Positions 7,213-15,396 of a stretch of 64,000 nucleotides of DNA are shown here, piece after piece; the stretch's first letter is position 1; every line of letters starts with the position of its first letter. Location of the stretch: contig NZ_LZIF01000113.1 in the NCBI RefSeq assembly GCF_001667145.1, positions 62,001 through 126,000 on the forward strand, written 5' to 3'. The notes under the pieces were generated by a model, which worked only from the letters and a program-made list of their open reading frames with translations, was not told where the DNA came from and did no database searches. Both the position numbers and the translations under genes were made by a program. This DNA is from Mycobacterium sp. 852002-51971_SCH5477799-a (GTDB lineage Bacteria; Actinomycetota; Actinomycetes; Mycobacteriales; Mycobacteriaceae).

Positions 7213-8617
7213 GGTTGTCAACTCCCAACGGCAGACCCCGCCGCCGGACCCAGGCGAGGTGTTGGCGGCCCAGCTCGGTAACCGGCGATGCGACGCCATC
7301 CATATCGTCGAGCAGGCCTCGGTTGTAGATGCAGGCGCGCAGCGCGGAGAACACGGCGTTCATGGACAGGTTTATCCGGGAGAAGAACACCAGGTCGGGT
7401 GGGATGGACATCTGGCGCATCGGGTGATCAGGGGCGCGGACATCAAGCAGAAACTGGATGGCACGCGCTGAGGCGTGTTCGGTGTAGGTCGCCGGCTGGC
7501 TGTCCATCGTTTCGTACAGGATGCCCTGCCACCACTGATAGGTGTCCTCGGCGGTGAGTGCGGAATCGGCGGTAAAGAAGCCGCTGTCGATCATGATCTC
7601 GCGCAGGTCGTCCTTGCGGCCGTCGACGGCAGCGCGCACGACTTTGACGATGCGTTGGCGTTGTGGCTCGGTCAGGTGTTTGACGCATCCGAAGTCGACG
7701 AACCCGACGGTGCCGTCGGCTCCAAAGCGGTAATTGCCCGGGTGTGGGTCGGCGTGGAATAGGTTGGCGTGCCGATAGGAGCCGAACACGAATCGGGCGA
7801 TCACTTCCGCCCAAGTGTTTTTGAGATCCTGATCGGCGTGTTGTGCTGCAGCCCAGTCCATCCCGTCGAGGTAGGTCATGGTCAGCACCTGATCCGAGCA
7901 TGCCTCGGCAATGACCTCGGGTACCCGGATGAAGGGATGCCCACGGTACAGCTCGGCGAAAACAGTGATGTTGGCGGCTTCGCGCCGGTAGTCGACCTCT
8001 TCGGAGATGCGGTCGGCAATTTCGGCTGAGGCACTGTCGATGTCGGGCATCGCCGCGCCAAATGCACCGGCAGTGAGCCGAAATAGAGTGCTCAGTAGTT
8101 CGGTGTTGGCAAGGTCGTCCTGAATGGCTTGTGCCACACCAGGATATTGGATCTTGACGGCAACCTGGCGGCCGTCCAGCAGCACACCGCGATGGACCTG
8201 ACCAATCGAGGCCGCGGCCATGGGTTCGGCGGTGAAGTCAGCGAACACCGCGTCCACCGGCTGGCCCAGCTGAGCCTGCAGGACCTCCAGGGCCAGCGCG
8301 GAGTCCATCGGCGGGGCGTCAGCCTGGAGCCGTGTCAGCGCCTGTTGATACGGGGACAATTCACCGGCGCCCAGCGCGCCGGCGTCGACCATGGAGAGCA
8401 TCTGGCCGGCCTTCATCAGCACACCCTTGGAGTGGCCAAGCAGCTCGACGTAGCGCTCGGCGGTGCGCTCGTGGAATCGCTGCACCGCTCCGGCGTCGCC
8501 GGCTTTTTCCCTTAGCCCGGCCAGCATCCGTCCGCCGGCGGCGCGGGCTGTGAACCCGGCCATCGGCATCGTGCGGCTCAGACGGCCGCGCGGTACCGGC
8601 GCCCCGGTCTCGGTCAT
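7199..8617 (-). CDS. ABC1/AarF (UbiB)-family atypical kinase
   Basis: A 472-residue protein with the hallmark KxGQ helix (LMKAGQMLSM, residues 67-76), a conserved Lys in VAVKIQYPG, the catalytic HADPHPGNY and the metal-binding DFG (FVDFGCVKH). Family members are ATPases linked to quinone or lipid biosynthesis. Mycobacteria have several of unknown target. The start is preceded by GGGAGGAGG. It is first in an operon with the P450 and diverges from a TetR gene across an AT-rich operator, so it may supply or handle a lipid substrate for the P450. Confidence 0.85.
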   Translation of the reverse strand: MTETGAPVPRGRLSRTMPMAGFTARAAGGRMLAGLREKAGDAGAVQRFHERTAERYVELLGHSKGVLMKAGQMLSMVDAGALGAGELSPYQQALTRLQADAPPMDSALALEVLQAQLGQPVDAVFADFTAEPMAAASIGQVHRGVLLDGRQVAVKIQYPGVAQAIQDDLANTELLSTLFRLTAGAFGAAMPDIDSASAEIADRISEEVDYRREAANITVFAELYRGHPFIRVPEVIAEACSDQVLTMTYLDGMDWAAAQHADQDLKNTWAEVIARFVFGSYRHANLFHADPHPGNYRFGADGTVGFVDFGCVKHLTEPQRQRIVKVVRAAVDGRKDDLREIMIDSGFFTADSALTAEDTYQWWQGILYETMDSQPATYTEHASARAIQFLLDVRAPDHPMRQMSIPPDLVFFSRINLSMNAVFSALRACIYNRGLLDDMDGVASPVTELGRQHLAWVRRRGLPLGVDNHDQP

Positions 8618-8668
8618 CGCGGCCTCCTCCCAGCGCCCCAGCGCTTGATATAGTAACCTAATACCGAA

Positions 8669-8686
8669 TATAAGCGACTACTTATA
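8669..8686. promoter_or_regulatory. TetR operator between AarF-like and TetR genes
   Basis: TATAAG-CGACTA-CTTATA is a perfect 6+6+6 dyad in a strikingly AT-rich stretch of an otherwise GC-rich region. It lies 12 bp before the TetR GTG start and about 50 bp from the divergent AarF start, so one repressor could control both directions. Confidence 0.65.
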
Positions 8687-8698
8687 AGGCGGTCAAGG

Positions 8699-9286
8699 GT
8701 GGAGACCACGACAAAGGAACGGCTGGTCACTGAGGCGATGCGGCTCTTCGGTCAACAGGGCTACCGCGCGACCAGCGTCAACCAGATCGAGAAAGCAGCC
8801 GGCCTGGTACCCGGGTGCGGAGCGCTCTACAACCACTTCAAGTCCAAACAGGAACTCCTAACTGCGGTGATCGACCGCCAACTCGATCGACGCCGCGCCA
8901 TGCACGACATCAGCGCACTGTTCGCCGGCCGCGGCGACCTGCGCACTGAATTGTCGCTGCTGTGCCGGTATCTGATGAGCGTGCTCGACCAAGAGACCGA
9001 ATTCCTGAAAGTCGTTGCCCGCACCCCGGCCGAGGAATCACCGCGCCTCAACGACGCCTATGCCGCGCTGATCGACGGCCTCTACAGCGAACTCGGCGAC
9101 TGGATCAATACCTGCGCATCCAGCCTGGACAGCACCGAGGCCGGGAGGATCGCCATAATTGGCGTCGATGCCCTGGTCGGCAGAAGCACCTCCCGAATCA
9201 TGTTGCACTCCAACCACATCGACACCACCGACGAGGAATATGTCACCGAGTGGACCGAGATGATAGCCGGCCGGATCCAACAGTAA
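8699..9286 (+). CDS. TetR-family transcriptional regulator
   Basis: A 195-residue TetR protein. The N-terminal helix-turn-helix is at residues 5-50 (RLVTEAMRLFGQQGYRATSVNQIEKAAG, then ALYNHFKSKQELL), and the all-helical remainder would form the ligand pocket and dimer face. GTG 8699 lies right after the dyad at 8669-8686. Divergence from the AarF-P450 operon makes it the likely repressor of that operon, responding to a lipophilic ligand. The ligand is unknown. Confidence 0.88.
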   Translation: METTTKERLVTEAMRLFGQQGYRATSVNQIEKAAGLVPGCGALYNHFKSKQELLTAVIDRQLDRRRAMHDISALFAGRGDLRTELSLLCRYLMSVLDQETEFLKVVARTPAEESPRLNDAYAALIDGLYSELGDWINTCASSLDSTEAGRIAIIGVDALVGRSTSRIMLHSNHIDTTDEEYVTEWTEMIAGRIQQ

Positions 9287-9497
9287 GCCGATCGGCGAAG
9301 TTGCCCGCCGCAGACATTCTCCCGGTCCCCTACCGGCCGAAGATCCACTATGTCACCACGGGCCCGCGGTAGGAATATGCACGGAACGAATATGCAGGGT
9401 TACCGGTAAGCATCGCCCTATTCGTTACCTTGTTGGATACCAAGCTATTTCGCTCCGCGCGTACGCCGATAATTCGGCGCGACAGTCCCGTGTCCGG

Positions 9498-9950
9498 TCA
9501 GTGCAGCGAATCGTGGGCGAGGCGCGCGACTCGCGATTGCCACGCCATCACCGCTGGAATGCCGACTAACTCCAGCACGATCGCCGCGATGAAAACTGCA
9601 TGCGGACGGCCTGTCGTCCGCCACGAGAGCAAGCGCGCCAGGCCGCCGGCGAAGACCACCGCGGTCAGACGACGGACGAGGCTGGTGCGTTGTTCGATGT
9701 GAGGGATGGCTGACCAGATGACCGGCGCGGTGGCGAGCCAGAATGCGCTTAAGAATCGGTACTCACTGTCGGCGGTGGGATTCAACGGACCCGTCATGCC
9801 CGGTAATACTTTCGGGCCCGCCAGCATCCCGGCCAAACCCGATAGGAACGGGATGACCGAGAGCAGCCCGAGCGTTATCTGCAGCCTCCGGCGGCCACCG
9901 CCGCGGCGCACCAGCGGCCGGAGCGACATGGTGAAAGCGTCGTTGCTCAT
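9498..9950 (-). CDS. DUF4345 family membrane protein
   Basis: A 150-residue protein with four hydrophobic helices and the DUF4345 pattern DSEYRFLSAFWLA, FAGGLARLLSW and a final GRPHAVFIAAIVLELV helix. Function is unknown; the family is common in proteobacteria and mycobacteria. It converges on the TetR gene across a 211-bp gap (9287-9497) in which I see no gene. A dyad (9968-9982) sits 17 bp upstream of its start. Confidence 0.8.
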   Translation of the reverse strand: MSNDAFTMSLRPLVRRGGGRRRLQITLGLLSVIPFLSGLAGMLAGPKVLPGMTGPLNPTADSEYRFLSAFWLATAPVIWSAIPHIEQRTSLVRRLTAVVFAGGLARLLSWRTTGRPHAVFIAAIVLELVGIPAVMAWQSRVARLAHDSLH

Positions 9951-9967
9951 GCTCTCAGTGAAGCACT

Positions 9968-9982
9968 ACTACACGTCGTAGT
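9968..9982. promoter_or_regulatory. Dyad of BlaI/MecI type before the DUF4345 gene
   Basis: ACTAC-ACGTC-GTAGT is a perfect 5+5+5 dyad resembling the TACTACA/TGTAGTA operators of actinobacterial BlaI-family repressors. It is 17 bp upstream of the DUF4345 start. No BlaI gene is in the window, so the binding protein would be encoded elsewhere. Confidence 0.45.
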
Positions 9983-10132
9983 CGATGGGTAACCGAGAAT
10001 TATCTGCGGCGAACCGTACCGTCAGAGCCACCGGACGCGCACATCGATGCTCGGTGTCGCGCTGAGCACGGCGGCTATCCTCACACCAGGGGTTGAGCCC
10101 CTGACCCAAACGTTCCCGGACAGGACGGTCCC

Positions 10133-10987
10133 ATGGACGCGGTGGTTTGGCAGGCGCTGCTTTGGGCTGCCGTCATCGCGGCCGCCCTGGCCGGTATGAG
10201 CGTGTTGCTGATGTACAGCTGCTGGCGCGCTTCGCGCGGGTCGGTTGCACTTGCTGAGCCCAATGGATACGGGTGGCGGGGCCACGGCATTAAGACGCCC
10301 TCGACTATGCGCAGTGAGCGAGCGTGGCTGGCGGGCAATCACGCTGCGGCGCGCACGGCGCCGCTGTATGTGCTGTTCAACGCCGCCGTTGCGGCGGCCC
10401 TGTTCGCCGCCGCCTGGCACGGATGGCGGCTCGTCGTCGCATTCATCGGCGGCGGCGGGCTTTTCGCGTGGATAGGTCTAGTCATCTGGACTTCGGTCCT
10501 AGCCAGCAGGGCCGCCCGAGCCGTCCCCGATGACCGTTCTGATCACCGCCGCGCCGTGCGCGAGAGCCTCGAGGCCCGCGACTTTAATGCGCCATTTTCT
10601 GGCCGCGGCATGACGATGGTGGGCTGGGTCTGTGCTGTCGGCGCGTGCGGAGTCACGGTGTTGCTGTTAAGCACCATCGTCGATGGCTACGTCTTAGCGA
10701 TTCATCACCAGCTGCAACCCAATTCGACCTTCGGGTTTCGTGACGAGGATGCGTTCTCCTGTCTGCCGCGCTGGTATGCCTCGCAAACGGCAGGCTTTAC
10801 CTGGATGCTGTTCGGTTATGGCTCGGTGCAAGTGGTGAGCCTGCTTCTGTGTGCCGGCGCGGCGATTCAGCGGCGCTCGCCTTGGGACATCTGCCTTTTG
10901 GTGCTGGGAACGGTGTTTGTCGCGGCCATCTTCCTGGTCGCCGCAGGGATCCACGCCAACAGCGTGGCCCGCGCGATCAGCTGTTGA
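10133..10987 (+). CDS. SdpI-like integral membrane protein
   Basis: A 284-residue protein with about six hydrophobic helices. The segment GHGIKTPSTMRSERAW followed by LAGNHAAA (residues 46-70) matches the core of the SdpI family (GIRT-x-x-T-x-x-S-x-x-AW-x-x-x-H/N). SdpI is the membrane immunity and signalling protein against the SDP killing factor of Bacillus. Actinobacterial relatives are uncharacterised. The C-terminal half has two or three further helices and a Cys-containing loop (FSCLPRWY). It is monocistronic and diverges from DUF4345. Confidence 0.6.
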   Translation: MDAVVWQALLWAAVIAAALAGMSVLLMYSCWRASRGSVALAEPNGYGWRGHGIKTPSTMRSERAWLAGNHAAARTAPLYVLFNAAVAAALFAAAWHGWRLVVAFIGGGGLFAWIGLVIWTSVLASRAARAVPDDRSDHRRAVRESLEARDFNAPFSGRGMTMVGWVCAVGACGVTVLLLSTIVDGYVLAIHHQLQPNSTFGFRDEDAFSCLPRWYASQTAGFTWMLFGYGSVQVVSLLLCAGAAIQRRSPWDICLLVLGTVFVAAIFLVAAGIHANSVARAISC

Positions 10988-11071
10988 CGCGCCGACCGAA
11001 CCGCCACCGAGCACACGACGGCAAGCGCGTGCCGCTCCCCGCTGTGCGCGCACACCCTGACGACGCCACGA

Positions 11072-11087
11072 CCTGACAGGTGTCAGG
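11072..11087. promoter_or_regulatory. Perfect 16-bp dyad
   Basis: CCTGACA-GG-TGTCAGG is a perfect palindrome 85 bp after the SdpI-like gene and before a dipeptidase remnant. It could be an operator left from a lost gene or a weak hairpin. No T tract follows, so a classical terminator is unlikely. Confidence 0.35.
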
Positions 11088-11172
11088 AGCGGTACCTTCC
11101 GGCCGCCAGTGATCGGCGAGTGGTTGGCGAGCTGGCGTTCGGCGCCGCTCCCCCGGTGGGGGACTGCTGCAC

Positions 11173-11298
11173 TCATGCCCGCCAGGCCGTCTGAGCCACC
11201 CGGACAAAGTTGCCGCCTAGGACCGCGTGGATGTCGGTGTCGGTCCAGCCCCTCCTGTTGAGGTGTGCTCCGAGGGTGAGCAGGGTTTCGGACGGCAT
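11173..11298 (-). pseudogene. C-terminal remnant of a membrane dipeptidase (peptidase M19)
   Basis: The frame reads MPSETLLTLGAHLNRRGWTD, then DIHAVLGGNFVRVAQTAW and a stop. This is the end of family M19 dipeptidases, where a helical segment precedes the conserved I-x-x-[IV]-LGGNF-x-RV. The zinc-binding barrel is missing. Upstream codons (WRDPILPRLD region) continue in a different frame, so the fragment is both truncated and possibly frameshifted. Confidence 0.6.
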
Positions 11299-11450
11299 CC
11301 AACCGCGGGAGGATGGGGTCACGCCAACGGGTGAGACCCAAGCTTAGTGCTATAACCTGCTTCCGACCTTCGTGGCCGATCCGCCACTTTTACGTCATCA
11401 AGTTTGGAATTCCGCCACTCAGAACTGGAACCTACAAGACTACTCAGAGG

Positions 11451-14078
11451 TCACCGCGCCATGTTGGTGAACCGTGACAGGTGCAGCTGGTGTGCAACCG
11501 TCACCGTCTTGGTGGGGCCGTTGCGGTGTTTGGCGAGAATGAAATCCGCCTCTCCCCCGCGTGGATCGTCGCGCTCGAACGCGTCCGGGCGGTTCAGCAG
11601 GATCACCATGTCGGCATCCTGCTCCAAGGATCCCGATTCGCGAAGGTCGGACAGCATGGGCTTCTTGTCAGTACGCTGCTCGGGGCCGCGGTTCAGCTGG
11701 CTGATCGCGACGACGGGCACCTCCAGCTCCTTGGCCAGAAGCTTGAGTTGGCGCGAGAATTCGGACACCTCGAGCTGCCGTGACTCGACTTTCTTTCCCG
11801 ACGACATCAGCTGCAGATAATCGACCACCACCAGACGCAGATCGGATTTCTGGCGTAGCCGGCGTGCCTTGGCACGGATCTCCATCATGGTCAGGTTGGG
11901 CGAGTCGTCGATATACAGTGGCGCCTCGCTGATTTCGCTCATCCGCCGCGCCAGCCGCGTCCAGTCTTCGTCGCTCATGCGACCGGACCGCATGTCGGCG
12001 AGTTTGATTTTCGCTTCCGCCGACAGCAGCCGCATGACGATCTCGGACTTGCTCATCTCCAGCGAGAAGATGACGCTGGCCATGCGGTGCTTGATCGAGC
12101 ATGACCGCAGGAAGTCGAGCCCCAGCGTGGAGTTATGCGTGGGGACCATTGCCTTGCCCGCAAGGTACATGTGGCTGTCGTTGTCCACCTCGACGCAACG
12201 CACAGCAACTGTCTCGATCGGGCGAACGTCCACAATGAAGCGCGACCCGGAACGAACGTTGCCGGCCGCAGCTCGGCGCTCCTTGTGCGCCATGGCCTTT
12301 CGCCGCAGCGCGAACACCGCGTCGTCAGTGGAAAAGGTCAGCGTGTAGGCGATGCTGGACGACTCGCAGCGACACGGGACGCGCTTCGTCGAGGTCTGGC
12401 AGCGATAGCCAAGGCTGACGACCAACTCAGCGACATCGGATGCCAACCGTTGGCTGGTGACTGAAAATTGGACAGACCCACCTGCCGTCACGGTTCCATC
12501 GGTGTCGAGCAAGCCGGCGAGCAGGGCACGCCGCTGCGCCTCCGACCCCCGCAGGTACTCCACCGGGATGTGCTTGTTATCAAGAACTCCCAGTGTGCGG
12601 AATCGGGCCTGCAAGGTCCCTACGGCCGTGTGGCAGTTCTGGCACAGCCGCAGCCCGCACGACGGACCCCCGCAGCGAACACAGGTGGGTGCTGGCACCG
12701 GAGTCGAGACAAACCGTGCCCGGCCACCGCATGAACGTCCGCAGGTGCGCACCTGACTGGTGTGAGGAATGAAGTCCGTGCCGCATACCACACACTGACG
12801 AGGAGCTGGCTCGGCGTCGGCCGGTAGGCGCAGCTGATAGCGGTACAGAGCGGAAGACGAGGGAACCGCGACGAACCCGTCGGCTTCGATTCGCATGATG
12901 ATTTCGGGATCGGCGGTGGTGATTTGGGCGGCGGCACTGGTGCCATCCCCAAGCCAGGCGCCGAGCGTGTACGGCGGCACCAGGAACTCGCGATCCGGTA
13001 GGTCAAGTGCACGCGCGTTGACCACGCTGTGGTTCAGTCGGCGGTCCGGAGCGGCGCAGCGCAGAGTTGCGGCAATCTCCGCCGTCGTTCGCACCGCCGC
13101 AAAGGTGCGCTGATTCTTGTGCCGGTTGTAGCCGACCGCCGCAGCCTGCGCTGATTTTCGCGATGCGCGTGTTTCGGTCAACCACTGATGGGCTGCGTCG
13201 GCGACGAGCACTGTGCCGTCAGAGAACTCCACCTCGTAGCACGGCCGGTCGAACATGACGTCAGTGGCAGCCACGACCCGCGTCGGCCGCCCGTCGGCGC
13301 CGAGCAACTCATCACCGACCGCGACATCGCCCATCGTCGTCCAGCCTGTTGGCGTGGGCAGCGGCGTGTCCAACGCGAGCGCCTTCCCGACTCCAGGCCT
13401 GGCCGCCACGATGATCATCTGCCCGGCATGCAGACCGTTGGTCACCTCGTCGAGCTCGGTGAAGCCGGTCGGGACACCGCGCGCGACACCGCCGTTCGAG
13501 GCGATGGCGTCGATCTCGTCCATGGTCGGCTGCAGCAGATCCTCGAGAGGAACGAAATCCTCCGACGTCCGGCGCTCGGCCACCTCGTAGATCTCGGCCT
13601 GCGCGCGGTCGACCACCTCGGCCACGTCGGCGCCCTCGGCGCCCGCGTAGCCGTACTGCACGACCCGGGTGCCGGCCTCCACGAGGCGCCGCAGGAGCGC
13701 CTTTTCGGCCACGATGGTCGCGTAGTAGCTCGCGTTGGCCGCGGTCGGCACCGTCGAAATCAACGTGTGCAGATACGGCGCCCCGCCGATGCGGCGCAGC
13801 AGGTTGCGGCGGTCCAGTTCCGCGGCGACCGTCACCGCGTCCGCCGGTTCGCCACGCCCGTAGAGGTCCAGGATCGCGTCGTAAACGTTCTGGTGGGCGG
13901 GCCGGTAGAAGTCGCCGGGCCGCAGCCGTTCGAGGACGTCGGCGATGGCGTCCTTGCTGAGCAGCATGCCGCCCAGCACCGCCTGCTCAGCCGCCATGTC
14001 CTGCGGCGGCTGGCGTCCGAAGTCCTCGCTTGGCGGCGAAGAATCCATGCCCGACGTCAAGTCATCGACGACCGCCAC
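11451..14078 (-). CDS. dnaB: Replicative DNA helicase DnaB, intein-containing precursor
   Basis: A precursor of 875 residues. Removing the 417-residue intein leaves a 458-residue hexameric replication-fork helicase. The N-terminal domain (AAEQAVLGGMLLSKDAI) leads to the RecA-like motor. Walker A (ARPGVGK/ST) is interrupted by the intein after its Lys, so the enzyme is inactive until splicing. After the intein come Walker B (LVVVDYLQL) and the SQLNRG motif. GTG 14078 is chosen because GGAGGG precedes it and VAVVDDL is the usual mycobacterial start. It lies downstream of rplI with a 531-bp gap. Confidence 0.97.
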   Translation of the reverse strand: MAVVDDLTSGMDSSPPSEDFGRQPPQDMAAEQAVLGGMLLSKDAIADVLERLRPGDFYRPAHQNVYDAILDLYGRGEPADAVTVAAELDRRNLLRRIGGAPYLHTLISTVPTAANASYYATIVAEKALLRRLVEAGTRVVQYGYAGAEGADVAEVVDRAQAEIYEVAERRTSEDFVPLEDLLQPTMDEIDAIASNGGVARGVPTGFTELDEVTNGLHAGQMIIVAARPGVGKALALDTPLPTPTGWTTMGDVAVGDELLGADGRPTRVVAATDVMFDRPCYEVEFSDGTVLVADAAHQWLTETRASRKSAQAAAVGYNRHKNQRTFAAVRTTAEIAATLRCAAPDRRLNHSVVNARALDLPDREFLVPPYTLGAWLGDGTSAAAQITTADPEIIMRIEADGFVAVPSSSALYRYQLRLPADAEPAPRQCVVCGTDFIPHTSQVRTCGRSCGGRARFVSTPVPAPTCVRCGGPSCGLRLCQNCHTAVGTLQARFRTLGVLDNKHIPVEYLRGSEAQRRALLAGLLDTDGTVTAGGSVQFSVTSQRLASDVAELVVSLGYRCQTSTKRVPCRCESSSIAYTLTFSTDDAVFALRRKAMAHKERRAAAGNVRSGSRFIVDVRPIETVAVRCVEVDNDSHMYLAGKAMVPTHNSTLGLDFLRSCSIKHRMASVIFSLEMSKSEIVMRLLSAEAKIKLADMRSGRMSDEDWTRLARRMSEISEAPLYIDDSPNLTMMEIRAKARRLRQKSDLRLVVVDYLQLMSSGKKVESRQLEVSEFSRQLKLLAKELEVPVVAISQLNRGPEQRTDKKPMLSDLRESGSLEQDADMVILLNRPDAFERDDPRGGEADFILAKHRNGPTKTVTVAHQLHLSRFTNMAR
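12132..13382 (-). mobile_element. DnaB intein, class 3 type, with LAGLIDADG endonuclease
   Basis: 417 residues between GVGK and S. It begins with Ala (ALALDTPLPTPTGW) rather than Cys or Ser, and ends VPTHN. The W-C-T triplet that defines class 3 inteins is present: Trp in block B (AAHQW), Cys in block F (VRCVEVDND) and Thr in block G (VPTHN). The homing endonuclease motifs are LGAWLGDGT and LLAGLLDTDG. Between them lie nine Cys in two clusters (CVVC...CGRSC and CVRC...CGLRLCQNC) that look like zinc ribbons. Mycobacterial DnaB inteins at this Walker A site are known; the Cys modules are notable. Confidence 0.92.
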
Positions 14079-14609
14079 GGATTCCCTCCTGCCCTGATCC
14101 ACGAATCCGAACATACATTCGATAGCCGACGTCGAGCGTAAGTCAAGATCCTGACAACCTGTGCCGCACAGCACCCGTACGCCCGGCGCCGGGACGACGT
14201 TAAACGTTGCTGGCTAGTACGCAAAGGGGGTGCTGTTTATGAAGCTGTGCATCGTGTGTGCATATCCGTCGACACCTGTGTTGAGCGGGGTGTGGAGAAC
14301 CTGTGGATTAATGCAAAGGGCTAGGACATCGCTGCAGATACCGGCCATACAACGCCATGGAATCCGTGTGGACAAGAATCTCTACGGCGTGTCGGGCCAG
14401 GTTACTGCGCCGGGCGTGTTGGCTTTACGCCGTGTTTTCCCAGCGTTACGGGCCGGTAAAGCGCCCCCGGGTAATACACCACAGAAATTGTTCGCCAGGG
14501 GGTACACCCGCGATCCGCAGCGGCGGAGTGCGCCCGCGTGCCCGCAGCGCAACGAAGCCCGGCGGCAGCCGATCGAGGCCACCGCCGGGAACGAGCAAAT
14601 ATTGGGCGC
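14079..14609. other. dnaB-rplI intergenic region with DnaA-box-like sites
   Basis: No convincing gene is seen in 531 bp. It holds TGTGGACAA (14367-14375), the complement of the mycobacterial DnaA box TTGTCCACA, and two near matches, TGTGGAGAA (14291-14299) and TGTGGATTA (14302-14310), all in the same orientation. A minus-strand frame of 66 codons (14382-14582) could be a small gene in the position of Rv0057 of M. tuberculosis, but its composition is not persuasive. Confidence 0.45.
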
Positions 14610-15068
14610 TTAGCTCTGCGCAACGACCTCGAGCGCGACCTCGACGTCGACCTCCGGGTGCAGGTGCACGGCCACCGGGTGCGTCCCGACGGCCTTGATG
14701 TGCGACTTGGGCAACCGCACGATCCGCTTGTCCAAGTTGGGGCCGCCGGCCTTCTTGATCGCGGCGACGACATCGCTGGCGGTCACCGAGCCGAACAGCT
14801 TCCCGGAATCGGCCGCGGTCTTGACCGGCAGCGAGACCGGTCCGAGCGCCTCGATCGCCGTCTTGAGTTCGTTGGCATGCCCGAGGTCGCGCACCGCCTT
14901 GGTTTCGCGGGCCCGGCGAATATCGTCGGCCTGCCTCTGCGCGCCGCGGGAGGCCACGATCGCCAAACCGCGAGGGAGCAGGAAGTTGCGACCGTAACCG
15001 TCCTTGACCTCGACAGTGTCGCCGACGGTACCAAGGTGGTCGACGTCAGCCGTCAGAATCAGCTTCAT
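14610..15068 (-). CDS. rplI: 50S ribosomal protein L9
   Basis: 152 residues, the normal length. It has the N-terminal rRNA-binding signature (MKLILTADVDHLGTVGDTVEV then GRNFLLPRGLA), a long connecting helix and a C-terminal domain (VAVHLHPEVDVEVALEVVAQS). L9 binds 23S rRNA near L1 and helps keep the reading frame. It is last in the rpsF-ssb-rpsR-rplI group, 30 bp after rpsR. Confidence 0.98.
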   Translation of the reverse strand: MKLILTADVDHLGTVGDTVEVKDGYGRNFLLPRGLAIVASRGAQRQADDIRRARETKAVRDLGHANELKTAIEALGPVSLPVKTAADSGKLFGSVTASDVVAAIKKAGGPNLDKRIVRLPKSHIKAVGTHPVAVHLHPEVDVEVALEVVAQS

Positions 15069-15098
15069 CGTTTCGTACTTTCGGTAGGCCTGCGGCGA

Positions 15099-15353
15099 CT
15101 ATCGCGCCGAGGAGGTAAAGGGCAGCAGCGCCACCTCGCGGGCGTTCTTCACCGCGATGGCGATGTCACGCTGGTGCTGCACGCAATTGCCGGTCACGCG
15201 ACGCGCACGGATCTTGCCGCGCTCGCTGATGTAGGTACGCAGCAGCGTGGTGTCCTTGTAGTCGATCGTTTGATCCTTCTTGGCGCAGAAGACACATTTG
15301 CGTACCTTGACCGGCTTTTCCGGAGCCGGCCGCCGCTTGTTGGACTTGGCCAT
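15099..15353 (-). CDS. rpsR: 30S ribosomal protein S18, zinc-binding (C+) form
   Basis: 84 residues. The CxxC pair in KCVFCAKK and a later Cys in TGNC mark it as the C+ paralogue, expected to bind zinc. Mycobacteria also carry a Cys-less S18 (rpsR2) induced under zinc limitation. S18 pairs with S6 on the platform of the small subunit, and its gene lies close to rpsF here, with ssb between, the classic arrangement. Confidence 0.97.
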   Translation of the reverse strand: MAKSNKRRPAPEKPVKVRKCVFCAKKDQTIDYKDTTLLRTYISERGKIRARRVTGNCVQHQRDIAIAVKNAREVALLPFTSSAR

Positions 15354-15396
15354 GTCTGTCTTTCTTTCCGTTCTCTATTGCTGAAGTTTTTTCAAA

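Noticed and set aside
9287..9497. Possible small gene between the TetR and DUF4345 genes
   Set aside because: No frame with a start, ribosome binding site and sensible composition; treated as a convergent spacer.
13188..14141. 317-codon plus-strand frame opposite dnaB
   Set aside because: Antisense of the DnaB N-terminal domain; composition typical of a high-GC shadow frame.
14230..14613. 127-codon plus-strand frame upstream of dnaB
   Set aside because: Wrong strand for the Rv0057 position, no domain, and it covers the DnaA-box-like sites.
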